Source: Catenovulum sp. 2E275 | Lineage (GTDB): Bacteria; Pseudomonadota; Gammaproteobacteria; Enterobacterales; Alteromonadaceae | DNA length: 48,897 bases | Reading direction: 5' to 3' | Assembly (NCBI RefSeq): GCF_025515275.1 | Contig: NZ_JAOPFU010000034.1 | Span: forward strand, 1 to 48,897 | In this document: positions 1-8,130 of the stretch, piece after piece | Layout: the number at the start of each line of letters is the position of its first letter | How positions within the stretch are numbered: position 1 is the first letter of the stretch | Made by a program: the position numbers and the translations under genes | The notes under the pieces: model-generated | Seen by the model: the letters and a program-made list of their open reading frames with translations, nothing else | Databases searched by the model: none | Told to the model about the DNA's origin: nothing

Positions 1-6
1 GAGGCC

Positions 7-86
7 AAAATTGTCTTATACTGCGTTAAAAATAATTCTTTTAGACGACTAAATTTCGTTATTTTTGCCTTGTCTAAGACAATTTT
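7..86. repeat. nested inverted repeat, possible terminator or structured RNA
   Basis: The outer arms AAAATTGTCTTA (7-18) and TAAGACAATTTT (75-86) are perfectly complementary over 12 bp. Inside them AAAAATAA (28-35) pairs with TTATTTTT (59-66), and TTTAG (40-44) pairs with CTAAA (49-53) around a 4-nt loop. The right arm runs into a T tract ending at 88, so on the plus strand it could end transcription of a gene left of the window. It lies upstream of the alpha/beta hydrolase and could alternatively be part of its leader. The pairing is seen directly; the role is inferred. Confidence 0.4.
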
Positions 87-139
87 TTCTCTCAGATCAA
101 ATTATAAACAAAGATAAACAGGCTCTAGGAATGCGTTAA

Positions 140-1195
140 ATGAAATCACATCAGACAAACTTAATTAGCCATTGGCTGATTTTATGCACTTTTATTATCT
201 TATCCGCTGCTGCTTTTGTTGGTTCTGCTTCTGCTAAAGAGGCGCTTATTTACCAAGATATAATTTGGGCTAAACCCAAAGGGTTTGCATTAACCGCAGA
301 TATTAAAGTGCCAGAGCAGCAAAGCTCTGAGCTACTACCTGTGGTGGTGATTTTTCATGGTGGCGGCTGGCTGGTTAACCGCAAAGAAATTATGAATGAT
401 CTGGCTGCTTTTATTCCTGAGCAAACTCAAATGATTACGGTTAATGTGAATTATCGTTTGCTCGGTGATTTAAATAATACAACAACAATGAATGAGATTA
501 TCGAAGATGCAATGGGCGCTGTACTTTGGGTTAAAGACAATATTAAAAACTATGGTGGCGATCCTAATAAAATAGCTGTCACTGGCGATAGCGCTGGTGG
601 GCATTTGGCCGCTATGGTCGTTTTGGCTGGGCGTACACTGGCAACAGATGGATTTTCAGATAAAACATTAGGTTTTAATCCAACTTATTTGCCGAAAGGT
701 AAAACCGCAGAAGAGATAGCCAAATCAGATGGTTTAAAAGTGCAGGCCGCTATTTTAAGTTACGCCGCTTTAGATTTATATCAGGTAGCGCAAGGCGGCT
801 TTTTTGAATCTGATAATAATGGTTTTTGGCATTGGGCTAAGGCTAAGCCACGCGGCATATTTGGTGATCCGATTTCCGTTAAAACTAATCCAGAATATTA
901 TCGGGCAGTATCGCCTTCGCATAATGTTAAGCTCAATGCAGATTATACCTTACCGCCACAGTTTGTTTTTGTTGGAAGTTTAGACCAAATAACCCCAGCA
1001 ACATCGGCAGAAAAGTATGTTAATTTGCTAAAAGAGTCTGGGCAAAAGGTTGAATATAAATTGTATCAGGGGAAAGGCCACGGATTTTTAGACAGTGGTT
1101 GTAATGAATATACCAAAGGCTGTTTTGATGAGCTGGCAAAACCAGTCGTAAAAGATATGATTACTTTTTTAAATAAAGTATTTGCGACTGAATAA
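140..1195 (+). CDS. secreted alpha/beta hydrolase (HSL-type esterase/lipase)
   Basis: A 351-residue alpha/beta hydrolase, probably a carboxylesterase acting on small ester or acyl substrates. Residues 1-32 form a signal peptide (hydrophobic core about 12-28, SASA-KE cleavage region), so it is exported. HGGGW at 73-77 is the oxyanion-hole motif and GDSAGGH at 149-155 the nucleophile elbow with Ser151. Asp282 (SLDQITP) and His314 (GHGF) complete the expected triad. The insertion at about 161-260 would form the cap over the active site. The ATG has an AGGA ribosome-binding site 9 nt upstream. It stands alone, converging on fur with a shared terminator between them. The natural substrate cannot be told from sequence. 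Confidence 0.85.
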   Translation: MKSHQTNLISHWLILCTFIILSAAAFVGSASAKEALIYQDIIWAKPKGFALTADIKVPEQQSSELLPVVVIFHGGGWLVNRKEIMNDLAAFIPEQTQMITVNVNYRLLGDLNNTTTMNEIIEDAMGAVLWVKDNIKNYGGDPNKIAVTGDSAGGHLAAMVVLAGRTLATDGFSDKTLGFNPTYLPKGKTAEEIAKSDGLKVQAAILSYAALDLYQVAQGGFFESDNNGFWHWAKAKPRGIFGDPISVKTNPEYYRAVSPSHNVKLNADYTLPPQFVFVGSLDQITPATSAEKYVNLLKESGQKVEYKLYQGKGHGFLDSGCNEYTKGCFDELAKPVVKDMITFLNKVFATE

Positions 1196-1216
1196 ATATA
1201 TTAATGCAGCTTGATC

Positions 1217-1246
1217 AAAAAAATGAGCAGTTGGCTGCTCATTTTT
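1217..1246. terminator. bidirectional intrinsic terminator between hydrolase and fur
   Basis: AAATGAGCAG (1221-1230) pairs with CTGCTCATTT (1235-1244) around a TTGG loop. A-rich sequence on the left and T-rich sequence on the right give a U tract in both directions, so it can serve both the plus-strand hydrolase and minus-strand fur. Confidence 0.8.
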
Positions 1247-1304
1247 ATCGATTTTTCTTTATTTAGATTTGGCTTAACGCTTTAACGATTAAATCAATTT
1301 TTGA

Positions 1305-1736
1305 TTAATCGTCTTGTCCGCATTTTTCGGTATCAACGCAATAACCATATAAATGTAAGCTGTGGTTGGTCAATCTGATGCCATGTTCTTCGGCAACTCT
1401 TTCTTGACGCTCTTCAATTACATTGTCGATAAACTCAATTACTTTGCCACATTTTAAACACACTAAATGATCGTGGTGTTTTTTCTGGCTTAGTTCAAAT
1501 ACTGATTTACCGCCTTCAAAATGGTGACGGTTAACAATACCGGCATCATCAAATTGGTTTAATACACGGTAAACCGTTGCTAAACCAATTTCTTCGCCTA
1601 AATCGAGCAATATTTTGTAGAGTTCTTCAGCGCTAATATGCTGATGCTCTGGCTTTTGTAATAGCTCAAGTATTTTGATTCGAGGCAGAGTAACTTTTAA
1701 GCCCGCTTTTTTTAGTTCAGTATTTTGTTCTGACAT
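1305..1736 (-). CDS. fur: ferric uptake regulator Fur
   Basis: A 143-residue Fur protein, the Fe(II)-dependent repressor of iron acquisition genes. The N-terminal winged helix (about 10-80) includes the DNA-recognition region with ATVYRVLNQF at 53-62. The dimerisation and metal-binding half has the HHDH segment (87-90), the CxxC pair Cys93/Cys96 and a second cysteine pair Cys133/Cys139, which together indicate a structural zinc site. Length and order match canonical gammaproteobacterial Fur (about 148 residues), with a shorter His-poor tail. Homologous Zur and PerR are less likely because of the close overall match to Fur. It is monocistronic, with a perfect TATAAT at 1767-1772 upstream and a palindrome in the -35 region. 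Confidence 0.96.
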   Translation of the reverse strand: MSEQNTELKKAGLKVTLPRIKILELLQKPEHQHISAEELYKILLDLGEEIGLATVYRVLNQFDDAGIVNRHHFEGGKSVFELSQKKHHDHLVCLKCGKVIEFIDNVIEERQERVAEEHGIRLTNHSLHLYGYCVDTEKCGQDD

Positions 1737-1766
1737 AATAATTTGCTATTCGTTAAAATTTTAAAG

Positions 1767-1796
1767 ATTATACACTTAATTCGCATCTATATGCGA
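1767..1796 (-). promoter_or_regulatory. fur promoter -10 with palindromic element at the -35 position
   Basis: On the minus strand TATAAT (1772-1767) lies about 30 nt upstream of the fur ATG. No TTGACA-like hexamer is found at the usual distance; the 16-bp palindrome TCGCAT-N4-ATGCGA (1781-1796) occupies that place. The position suggests an activator or autoregulatory site. It does not resemble the classic 19-bp Fur box. Confidence 0.45.
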
Positions 1797-1890
1797 GCCT
1801 ACTTTGATTTTAGTCTGACTTGATTAAGTTTTAAACCTTTTATTTTTAAATAATAATTAGAACTTGCCGTTTTTAAGAGAATAATTGTAA

Positions 1891-2382
1891 ATGGATAAAG
1901 TATTTAAATATCCTAGGCTGATTCGACTAGCTATGAATATCTGGCCGCCGTTTTTTTGCTGTGGAATTCGCTTTAGTCAAATTTCAGCCGATTACCGGTA
2001 TGCCAAAATAGAATTAAGACACTGGAAAATTAACTTAAATGCTAACCGCACTCAATATGGTGGTAGTATCTTTAGCATGACAGATCCGGTTTATAGCTTA
2101 TTATTAATGGCTAATTTAGGTTCAAAATATCATGTTTGGGATAAATCAGCAGAAGTTGATTTTATTCATCCTGGTCGGGAAACGCTTATTGCCGAAGCTT
2201 TTTTAGAAGCTGAAAAACTAGCTGAAATTATTCAGGCGACCCGCAACGGCGATAAAATTTATCCAACATTTACTTTTCATATTAAAGATGCCCACGGACA
2301 GTTGGTTGCTAAAGTGAATCGCACTTTATATGTCAGGCTTAAAGCCAAATATAGACCAGCAATAAATACAGAATCCGAATAA
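1891..2382 (+). CDS. DUF4442 hotdog-fold protein (putative thioesterase)
   Basis: A 163-residue soluble protein of the DUF4442/PaaI-like hotdog superfamily. Visible features are the N-terminal segment with WPPFF (about 18-22), the central NANRTQYGGSIFSMTDP block (about 50-66) corresponding to the long hotdog helix with its substrate-facing Asn and Gly residues, and the strand region around AEVDFIHPGRE. Members are presumed acyl-CoA or acyl-carrier thioesterases, but a substrate is unknown for this subgroup. It has no signal peptide. The ATG follows AAGAGA about 11 nt upstream. It is divergent from fur and has no obvious operon partner. Confidence 0.75.
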   Translation: MDKVFKYPRLIRLAMNIWPPFFCCGIRFSQISADYRYAKIELRHWKINLNANRTQYGGSIFSMTDPVYSLLLMANLGSKYHVWDKSAEVDFIHPGRETLIAEAFLEAEKLAEIIQATRNGDKIYPTFTFHIKDAHGQLVAKVNRTLYVRLKAKYRPAINTESE

Positions 2383-2443
2383 ATGACAACGACTAAAAAA
2401 CCATAGGGAAAGAACCAAACAATAAAAATAATAGCGCACAAAG

Positions 2444-2474
2444 AAAAAAGCCCAGACCACTAGATATCTGGGCT
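2444..2474 (-). terminator. intrinsic terminator of the candidate sRNA (and rsmF read-through)
   Basis: The 8-bp stem AGCCCAGA (2449-2456) / TCTGGGCT (2467-2474) has a 10-nt loop. On the minus strand it is followed by a run of six U residues (2449-2444). Confidence 0.85.
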
Positions 2475-2543
2475 AAAACTAGACTCAAGGGGTGAGTCCA
2501 TTTGCGCTAACTAGTTAAAAATGTCTGCCAAATTTAACTAGGT
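2444..2543 (-). ncRNA. sdsR: candidate SdsR-like Hfq-type small RNA
   Basis: A compact transcription unit of about 100 nt in the gap between the DUF4442 gene and rsmF. Reading the minus strand: a stem CTAGTTAAA/TTTAACTAG (2541-2533 with 2519-2511), then the unpaired element TTAGCGCA (2513-2506, partly shared with the first stem), a hairpin GACTCA-loop-TGAGTC (2498-2493 with 2487-2482) with a C-rich loop, and a terminator hairpin AGCCCAGA/TCTGGGCT followed by U6. As I recall it, enterobacterial SdsR (RyeB, about 103 nt, sigma-S dependent) also has TTAGCGCA followed by a small hairpin with a C-rich loop and a terminator, and lies in the yebU(rsmF)-pphA-yebY region. Length, core motif, promoter type and neighbour all agree. 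The identity is from memory and untested; a different sRNA is possible. Confidence 0.65.
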
Positions 2544-2546
2544 ATC

Positions 2547-2557
2547 TTAATTGTAGA
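2547..2557 (-). promoter_or_regulatory. sigma-S-type -10 element of the candidate sRNA
   Basis: The minus strand reads TCTACAATTAA, which agrees with the sigma-S consensus KCTAYRCTTAA at 10 of 11 positions. No good -35 hexamer is found 17 nt upstream, as is common for sigma-S promoters. The expected start is near 2543, just before the first hairpin. Confidence 0.6.
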
Positions 2558-2646
2558 TGAGCTTTTAAATAAGTGTTACATCTGCTAGGAATAATTTGTT
2601 CCAAACCAGAACTGTTTATCATTTTTGGTTATATCGCTTAGCGGCA

Positions 2647-4086
2647 TTAGCTAACATTGTCTCTGACCAATTCACGCGGGAGCTGATTTTTTAATTTATC
2701 CGGTAGTTTTTTGGCAAAACCTAACGCTTGCTGATTAAACAGCACAACCACTTCACCTTTGTTAAGCTTGGCTAGTTCATCATTTTCAAACCAAATATCC
2801 TGACCTTTTAAATAACTCGCAGCTTGCTCTGAGTTTAATTCAAATGTTTGTTGCTTAAATAACGGGGCAAAATTGGTGGCTAAATTGTGATCAAATTTAA
2901 AGCCATGCTTTGCTAGTTCAGCTAATTTAACCCCAACTCGGGTAAATTTTATTTTGCCAATTAATTTGGCAAACTCAGGCGGAAAATACCAAATTTCGTT
3001 ATTGCGTTGATAACAGTGCTCAACCGGAAAGTGCTGGCAAGCAAATTGATTTTGTAACGTCTGACAAAATTGCTCAGCTAATTTTTTTGTCACAGGTGTA
3101 TAAGGGAACTTACCGAGTTTAGTAAACGGGTTATCATGATGCGGCTCAATACTAGCTAATTTTTTGATGCGGGCAATAAAAAAGCCCTCTGAATCATAAA
3201 TTTGTGGCCAAACATGCAAAAAGCCATCAGCTGTCATGCTTTGCTCTGCGCCTTCAAATAAATTATTTAACGGCTCAAAGCTTACCTGCTGCGGGTATTT
3301 TTGTTTTAAAGCTAAACAGATTTGCTGGTTTTCGATTGGATTTAAAGTACAGGTTGAATAAATCATCACACCACCTACTTTAAGAGCATGAAATGCGGCA
3401 TCAATTAAATCAGCTTGAGTTTCGGCTATTTGATAAACACTGTCTTCAGTCCAGTTTTTCATCGCATCCGGATCTTTACGGATTGTGCCTTCGCCACTAC
3501 AAGGTGCATCTAATAAAATGGCATCAAAGGTTTCTTCTAAATAAGTAAACTGGCGGCCATCCATGTGTGTTAGGGCTGAGTTGGTGACACCACATCTTTG
3601 AATATTAGCAAATAAACCTTTACTGCGGCTGGATGAAAATTCATTTGCAACCACTACGCCTTGATTATTCATTTTTGCGGCCAGCTGAGTGGTTTTAGAC
3701 CCCGGAGCTGCGGCAACATCCAAACAAACCGATAATGAAGTTTGATTAAATGCCAACGCTTCTGGCGGTAACATAGAACTGGCTTCCTGAATATAAAATA
3801 AACCAGCGACGTGCTCGGCGGTATTGCCTAGGCCTATTGTATTTTCTTCTTCATCTGGCCTTTGTAACCAAAAGCCAGTGTCACACCAAGGAACAGGACT
3901 AAGGTGCCAGTTTTTATGGTTAGCAAGCTGAATAAAGTTATCGACGCTTATTTTTAAGGTATTCACCCGAATACTTTTTCTAAGTGGTTTGGCACAATAT
4001 TCGGCAAAGCTTTGTAAACTTAAATGGGCTGGAATATGCGGCGAAATAAAATCAATAAAATTTTGTGGTAACAGGTTTTGGTTCAC
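2647..4086 (-). CDS. rsmF: 16S rRNA (cytosine-C5)-methyltransferase RsmF
   Basis: RsmF (YebU) methylates C1407 of 16S rRNA in the assembled small subunit using S-adenosylmethionine. The NOL1/NOP2/Sun core includes RKSIRVNTLKIS near the N terminus, the SAM site DVAAAPGSKTTQLA, LLDAPCSGEGTIRKDP with the conserved Cys, and YSTCTLNPIENQ with the catalytic Cys. The C-terminal third is the PUA-like RNA-binding part of the RsmF subfamily. There is no ATG at the 5' end. The frame stays open to a TTG at 4149, but alignment with E. coli RsmF (remembered) favours the GTG at 4086, giving 479 residues; neither has a clear ribosome-binding site. Downstream transcription would run into the sRNA candidate. 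Confidence 0.92.
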   Translation of the reverse strand: MNQNLLPQNFIDFISPHIPAHLSLQSFAEYCAKPLRKSIRVNTLKISVDNFIQLANHKNWHLSPVPWCDTGFWLQRPDEEENTIGLGNTAEHVAGLFYIQEASSMLPPEALAFNQTSLSVCLDVAAAPGSKTTQLAAKMNNQGVVVANEFSSSRSKGLFANIQRCGVTNSALTHMDGRQFTYLEETFDAILLDAPCSGEGTIRKDPDAMKNWTEDSVYQIAETQADLIDAAFHALKVGGVMIYSTCTLNPIENQQICLALKQKYPQQVSFEPLNNLFEGAEQSMTADGFLHVWPQIYDSEGFFIARIKKLASIEPHHDNPFTKLGKFPYTPVTKKLAEQFCQTLQNQFACQHFPVEHCYQRNNEIWYFPPEFAKLIGKIKFTRVGVKLAELAKHGFKFDHNLATNFAPLFKQQTFELNSEQAASYLKGQDIWFENDELAKLNKGEVVVLFNQQALGFAKKLPDKLKNQLPRELVRDNVS

Positions 4087-4240
4087 GTTGGGTTCAGCAA
4101 GGCTAATCAATAATGGTTTGGAATATACCCAAGCCTTAACAATATGCAAGTTTTGACCGGGAATTAAATGATATTCTATGAGTCTTAGTTCTAGTTTATA
4201 TTTTTATTGGTTCGTTTTAATAACAACAGAGGTTTTATCT

Positions 4241-4954
4241 ATGAATGTTAAACACATAAATGCTCATTTTTTGAAAAGCCGTTTTATTTATTTTGTTTCT
4301 GCTTTTGTTTTAATCGCTGCTGCTTTTACCAGTTTACAAGCTAAAGCGGATGATGAATTAGTGTTTGTGAGCGGGCGGGCTGCGGTGAATGCAGTGCCGG
4401 ATAAACTGAGTATGCATTTATTTATTGAAGAGCAAAATTTAAGTGTTTCTAAAGCTAAACAAATTGTAGATGCTAAAACTGACAGATTATTAAAAAGTAT
4501 ATTTCAGTTTGGTATTGATGAAGCTGATGTGCAAAGCTACCAGCTAGATATTCACCCTTATTATGAAAATATTCCTGATCAGGGCAATAAGCAAAACGGT
4601 TTTATGGTTACTCGAACTTTTAAAATTGATTTAGATAACTGGGAAAAATTTGATCAATTAATTGATAAAGCGTTAGGTTTAGGGGTGACACGAGTTGGCC
4701 AAATCAGTACGCATGTATCTGATAGTTATTCACTTTATTTAAAAGCGTTAGAAAACGCAGTAGAGCAAGCTCGGGCAAAAGCTCAAATTTTAGCAAAACA
4801 GGCCGGGCGAAAATTGGGTAAAGTGGTTGAAATTAGAGAGCAGGGAGGTTATCAATATGTCGCGGCTGAGGCGATGAGCTTAAAATCTATGCGCAGCCAG
4901 CCGGGTTCAACTGATATTGAAGCGAATGTTTCGGTGAGTTTTGAATTAAAATAA
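4241..4954 (+). CDS. SIMPL domain (DUF541) periplasmic protein
   Basis: A 237-residue exported protein of the SIMPL/DUF541 (YggE-like) family, linked in other bacteria to oxidative or envelope stress but without a known biochemical activity. A signal peptide (about 1-35, hydrophobic core FVSAFVLIAAAF, ending QAKA-DD) is followed by the SIMPL domain, with the typical opening VSGRAAVNAVPDKL, the central YQLDIHPYYEN and the closing ARAKAQILAKQAGRKLGKVVEI block. The frame extends upstream to 4178, but the ATG at 4241 is preceded by AGAGG at a good distance and gives a normal signal peptide. It is divergent from rsmF and monocistronic, with a strong terminator following. Confidence 0.88.
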   Translation: MNVKHINAHFLKSRFIYFVSAFVLIAAAFTSLQAKADDELVFVSGRAAVNAVPDKLSMHLFIEEQNLSVSKAKQIVDAKTDRLLKSIFQFGIDEADVQSYQLDIHPYYENIPDQGNKQNGFMVTRTFKIDLDNWEKFDQLIDKALGLGVTRVGQISTHVSDSYSLYLKALENAVEQARAKAQILAKQAGRKLGKVVEIREQGGYQYVAAEAMSLKSMRSQPGSTDIEANVSVSFELK

Positions 4955-4982
4955 TGCTTTATTGATTTAGCTCTAAATTAAC

Positions 4983-5018
4983 AAGCCGCCAAAGTGTCGA
5001 TGATTTGGCGGCTTTTTT
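4983..5018 (+). terminator. intrinsic terminator after the SIMPL gene
   Basis: AAGCCGCCAAA (4983-4993) pairs with TTTGGCGGCTT (5004-5014) around a 10-nt loop, followed by a run of T residues. It lies between the convergent SIMPL and RND genes and mainly serves the plus strand. Confidence 0.85.
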
Positions 5019-5029
5019 TCTCGATTACA

Positions 5030-8000
5030 TCAAGCCTGATTTATCTCATCCTGTCGATAAAATAAAGCGTATAAACAAGGCACAATACATAAAGTTAATA
5101 ATGTGCCTAATGCCAAACCATACGCTAGTACACAAGCTAAACCATAAAAGAGAGGATCATGGCTTAAAATAAGCGGTAATAAACCTAAAACTGTGGTGAT
5201 TGTTGTCATACAAATTGGTCTTAACCGGCTGTTACAAGCTTCAAAAATTGCCTCATTTATGTTTTGTCCGGCTTGGCGGTTTAAATCAATTTTATCAATT
5301 AATACAATCGCGTTATTAATAATAATCCCAGCCAAACTATATAAACCCAGCGATACCATAAAACCAAATGGAGCCTGCATTATCCACAAACCGGCGACTG
5401 CGCCAATAAACGCCAACGGAATGGTTGCAATAATAATCAGCGGGCGTCTAAAAGAGTTAAACTGAACAACTAATAAGATCACGATCAGCGCCAGCACCAG
5501 CGGCATGTATTGGGCTAACGCTTTTTGAGCTTCGGCTGATTCTTTAACGACACCATCATATTCTATGGTGTGATTAAGTGGCAGGCTTTGCTTTAAGGTT
5601 TGAATTTGCTGATCAATTTTTTGTTTTAATATCTCAGCCGTAAGCGTTAAATGACGAGCTTCTACCGTAACGGTTTTAAATAAATCTTCTTTTTGAATTT
5701 TGGCAAATTCATTAAACGGCTCAAACTCAGCTATCTGAAACAGCGGAATATAGTGCTGAGTATTCGGCGAATAAATATTAACCGTGCGTAATCTGTCTAA
5801 ATTATAACGTTCATCTAATTTTGCCCGATATAAAATAGGGATAATATTATCGTCTTCCCGGTACTGTGAAATTTGCGCGCCGCTAAAATAAGCTTGCAGG
5901 GTTTGCGCAACATCATCAGAGGTTATTCCAGCTCGTCTGGCTCTGTGCTGATCAACCAAAACTTTAACTTTGGTAATGCGTCCTTCCCAATTGTTTCTAA
6001 TATCTATGGTGCCGTCGATAGAAGCCAGTATCGACTGAATATTTTCTGCGGTTTGATAAATGACTTCCTGATCCGGCCCCTTAACCTGAATTGAAATAAC
6101 AGAGGAATCAGACGGGCCTAAAAACATTTTATTCACTCTGGCCGATAAATAAGGAAACTGCGTTCTAAAACCGTTTCTTAACTGGGTGATAGTTGGCTCC
6201 ATCTGGCTGGCATCATCTAAATTTAATACCATAAACCCTTTGTTAGAGGCCGGATCTTGCGGACTTAACGACAGCACAAATCTAGGGCCACCAAAACCGA
6301 CATAAGCTGCATAAGAACTGATTTGTGAAAATTCATCTTGTTTTAACCAGTTAAAAATTTCCTGCATCGCGGCATCGGTTGCTCGGCTTGATGCATCTGG
6401 CTCTAATTCTATATCGACCAGAATTTGTAACCGGTCAGAATCGGGGAAAAACTGTTTGTTTAAAAAAGGCATACTGCCAATACTCAATACTAATAAAGCA
6501 AACGCGATACACAGGCTTAATAATTTGTGGCCGAGTGTCCAGTCTAAAATCGAGTGATACTTTTGCTGAATAAAAATAAAAGTCTTGGACGATTTAGCAG
6601 CTTGGTTATTTTTAGTATTTGGCTGATTTTGTTTGGGTTTATCGACAAAAAAGTAACATAAAACGGGTGTTATGCTTAACGCTAACAGCCAACTCGCCAT
6701 TAAACTGATTAAAATTACTAACGAGATTGAGCGGGTATATTCACCTGCTACATGCTGAGCCAGCATTAAAGGTAAAAAGAATAAAATCGTGCTAACCGAT
6801 GAGCTTAACAACGGAATTGCTAACGAACTTGGGCCGTGGGTGAGGGCGTACATTCGATCTTCGCCTTGCTCTAGTCTGGCTTTAAAATCTTCTGCGATGA
6901 CTATGCCGTTATCAATTAATAAACCGAGCGCGATAATTAAAGTGGCTAAACTCATTCGCTCAAGATTAATCCCGCTAAAATTCATAATCGCCAGACTAAT
7001 AAGCATGACACAAGGTACAATCGAACCAACAATTAAGCCAACTCGCACGCCTAAAAAAATCATGACCACAACTAATACAATAATCAGCGTTTGCAGCACA
7101 TTAACTGAAACACCATAAACGGTTTGCTCAACCTGATCGGCCTGATAAGTTGCAATTTCTAATTGGTAACCCAGTGGCAGGGTTTGCTCTATTTCCGCTA
7201 ATTTAGCCTTTAAAACCGGGCTGTAATCGAGCACATTAAAGCCAGACAACATAGAAATAGCAAATACCAAGGCAGGTTTGCCATTGTAATAAGCCAGTTT
7301 TTCTGGTGGGTCGATATAGCCGCGTTTTATTTGAGCTAAATCGCGTAATAAAATGGGCTGATTTAAATTAGGCAGACTAATTAATAAATTACCAATTTCT
7401 TCAATTGAATTAAAATTACCAGACGGCTCAAGTACATAACTTTTTAAGCCGGTATCAATTGAGCCACCGGGGCTAATAATATTCTGGCTTTGTAAAATAG
7501 CGCCGAGCTGAGCCGGATCAATCCCCAGTTGTGCCAGTTTATTATTGGCTATTTCAAGATAAATTTGCTCTTGCTGAACTCCTAATAAATCAATTTTTTT
7601 AGTACCAGCTACGCCATATAAAGTATCGCGGATATGTTTGGCTGTGTCGTACATTTGCGCCAGAGAAAAGCCGTCTGCGGTGAGCGCTAGCGTAATAATC
7701 GCCACATCACCAAATTCATCATTTATTTGCGAACTTTGAGTACCTTGCGGCAGTTGGCTTTGTGCTGAGGTTACTTTGTTGCGTAAATCCTGCCAGATAT
7801 TATCTAAATTAAAATAACGATCCGCTATTTCCACATGAATAACTGACGAACCAATTGAAGAGGTTGAACGAATACGCTCAACTTCGGGGATTTTGCGGAT
7901 CGCTTCTTCGAGTTTTTTGGTGATCAGTCGCTCAACCCGCTCAGCAGACATGCCCGGATATTGAGTGCTAACAATGGCTTCTCTAATCGTAATTTCGGGA

Positions 8001-8110
8001 TCTTCACGCGCTGGCAGAGTAAAGTAGCTAAATACACCGTATAAAATCCCAAGCGCCAGGATAAAAAATAAAGGTTTGCGATAATGCAAAGACGTTGCAG
8101 CAATATTCAT
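5030..8110 (-). CDS. RND-family efflux transporter permease subunit
   Basis: A 1026-residue inner-membrane RND transporter (AcrB/MexF-like architecture) that would export drugs or metabolites by proton antiport. It has TM1 at about 12-32, a large periplasmic porter region, TM2-TM6 from about 338, a cytoplasmic linker near 490-520, TM7, a second porter region, and TM8-TM12 to the end. AcrB's Asp407-Asp408 pair in TM4 aligns with Asp400-Asn401 (LLIDNGIVIAED), and the TM10 Lys940 position is Asn932 (IIINNAIVLID), so the usual proton relay is altered. It follows the adaptor gene by 20 bp with an AAAGGA site, forming a two-gene operon. No TolC-type outer membrane gene lies nearby. The substrate is unknown. 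Confidence 0.93.
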   Translation of the reverse strand: MNIAATSLHYRKPLFFILALGILYGVFSYFTLPAREDPEITIREAIVSTQYPGMSAERVERLITKKLEEAIRKIPEVERIRSTSSIGSSVIHVEIADRYFNLDNIWQDLRNKVTSAQSQLPQGTQSSQINDEFGDVAIITLALTADGFSLAQMYDTAKHIRDTLYGVAGTKKIDLLGVQQEQIYLEIANNKLAQLGIDPAQLGAILQSQNIISPGGSIDTGLKSYVLEPSGNFNSIEEIGNLLISLPNLNQPILLRDLAQIKRGYIDPPEKLAYYNGKPALVFAISMLSGFNVLDYSPVLKAKLAEIEQTLPLGYQLEIATYQADQVEQTVYGVSVNVLQTLIIVLVVVMIFLGVRVGLIVGSIVPCVMLISLAIMNFSGINLERMSLATLIIALGLLIDNGIVIAEDFKARLEQGEDRMYALTHGPSSLAIPLLSSSVSTILFFLPLMLAQHVAGEYTRSISLVILISLMASWLLALSITPVLCYFFVDKPKQNQPNTKNNQAAKSSKTFIFIQQKYHSILDWTLGHKLLSLCIAFALLVLSIGSMPFLNKQFFPDSDRLQILVDIELEPDASSRATDAAMQEIFNWLKQDEFSQISSYAAYVGFGGPRFVLSLSPQDPASNKGFMVLNLDDASQMEPTITQLRNGFRTQFPYLSARVNKMFLGPSDSSVISIQVKGPDQEVIYQTAENIQSILASIDGTIDIRNNWEGRITKVKVLVDQHRARRAGITSDDVAQTLQAYFSGAQISQYREDDNIIPILYRAKLDERYNLDRLRTVNIYSPNTQHYIPLFQIAEFEPFNEFAKIQKEDLFKTVTVEARHLTLTAEILKQKIDQQIQTLKQSLPLNHTIEYDGVVKESAEAQKALAQYMPLVLALIVILLVVQFNSFRRPLIIIATIPLAFIGAVAGLWIMQAPFGFMVSLGLYSLAGIIINNAIVLIDKIDLNRQAGQNINEAIFEACNSRLRPICMTTITTVLGLLPLILSHDPLFYGLACVLAYGLALGTLLTLCIVPCLYALFYRQDEINQA

Positions 8111-8130
8111 TGGTTTTCCTTTATTTTGTA

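Noticed and set aside
5193-7118. Several plus-strand open frames of 60-110 codons inside the RND gene
   Set aside because: They are antisense shadows of a well-supported 1026-residue transporter and have no signals of their own.
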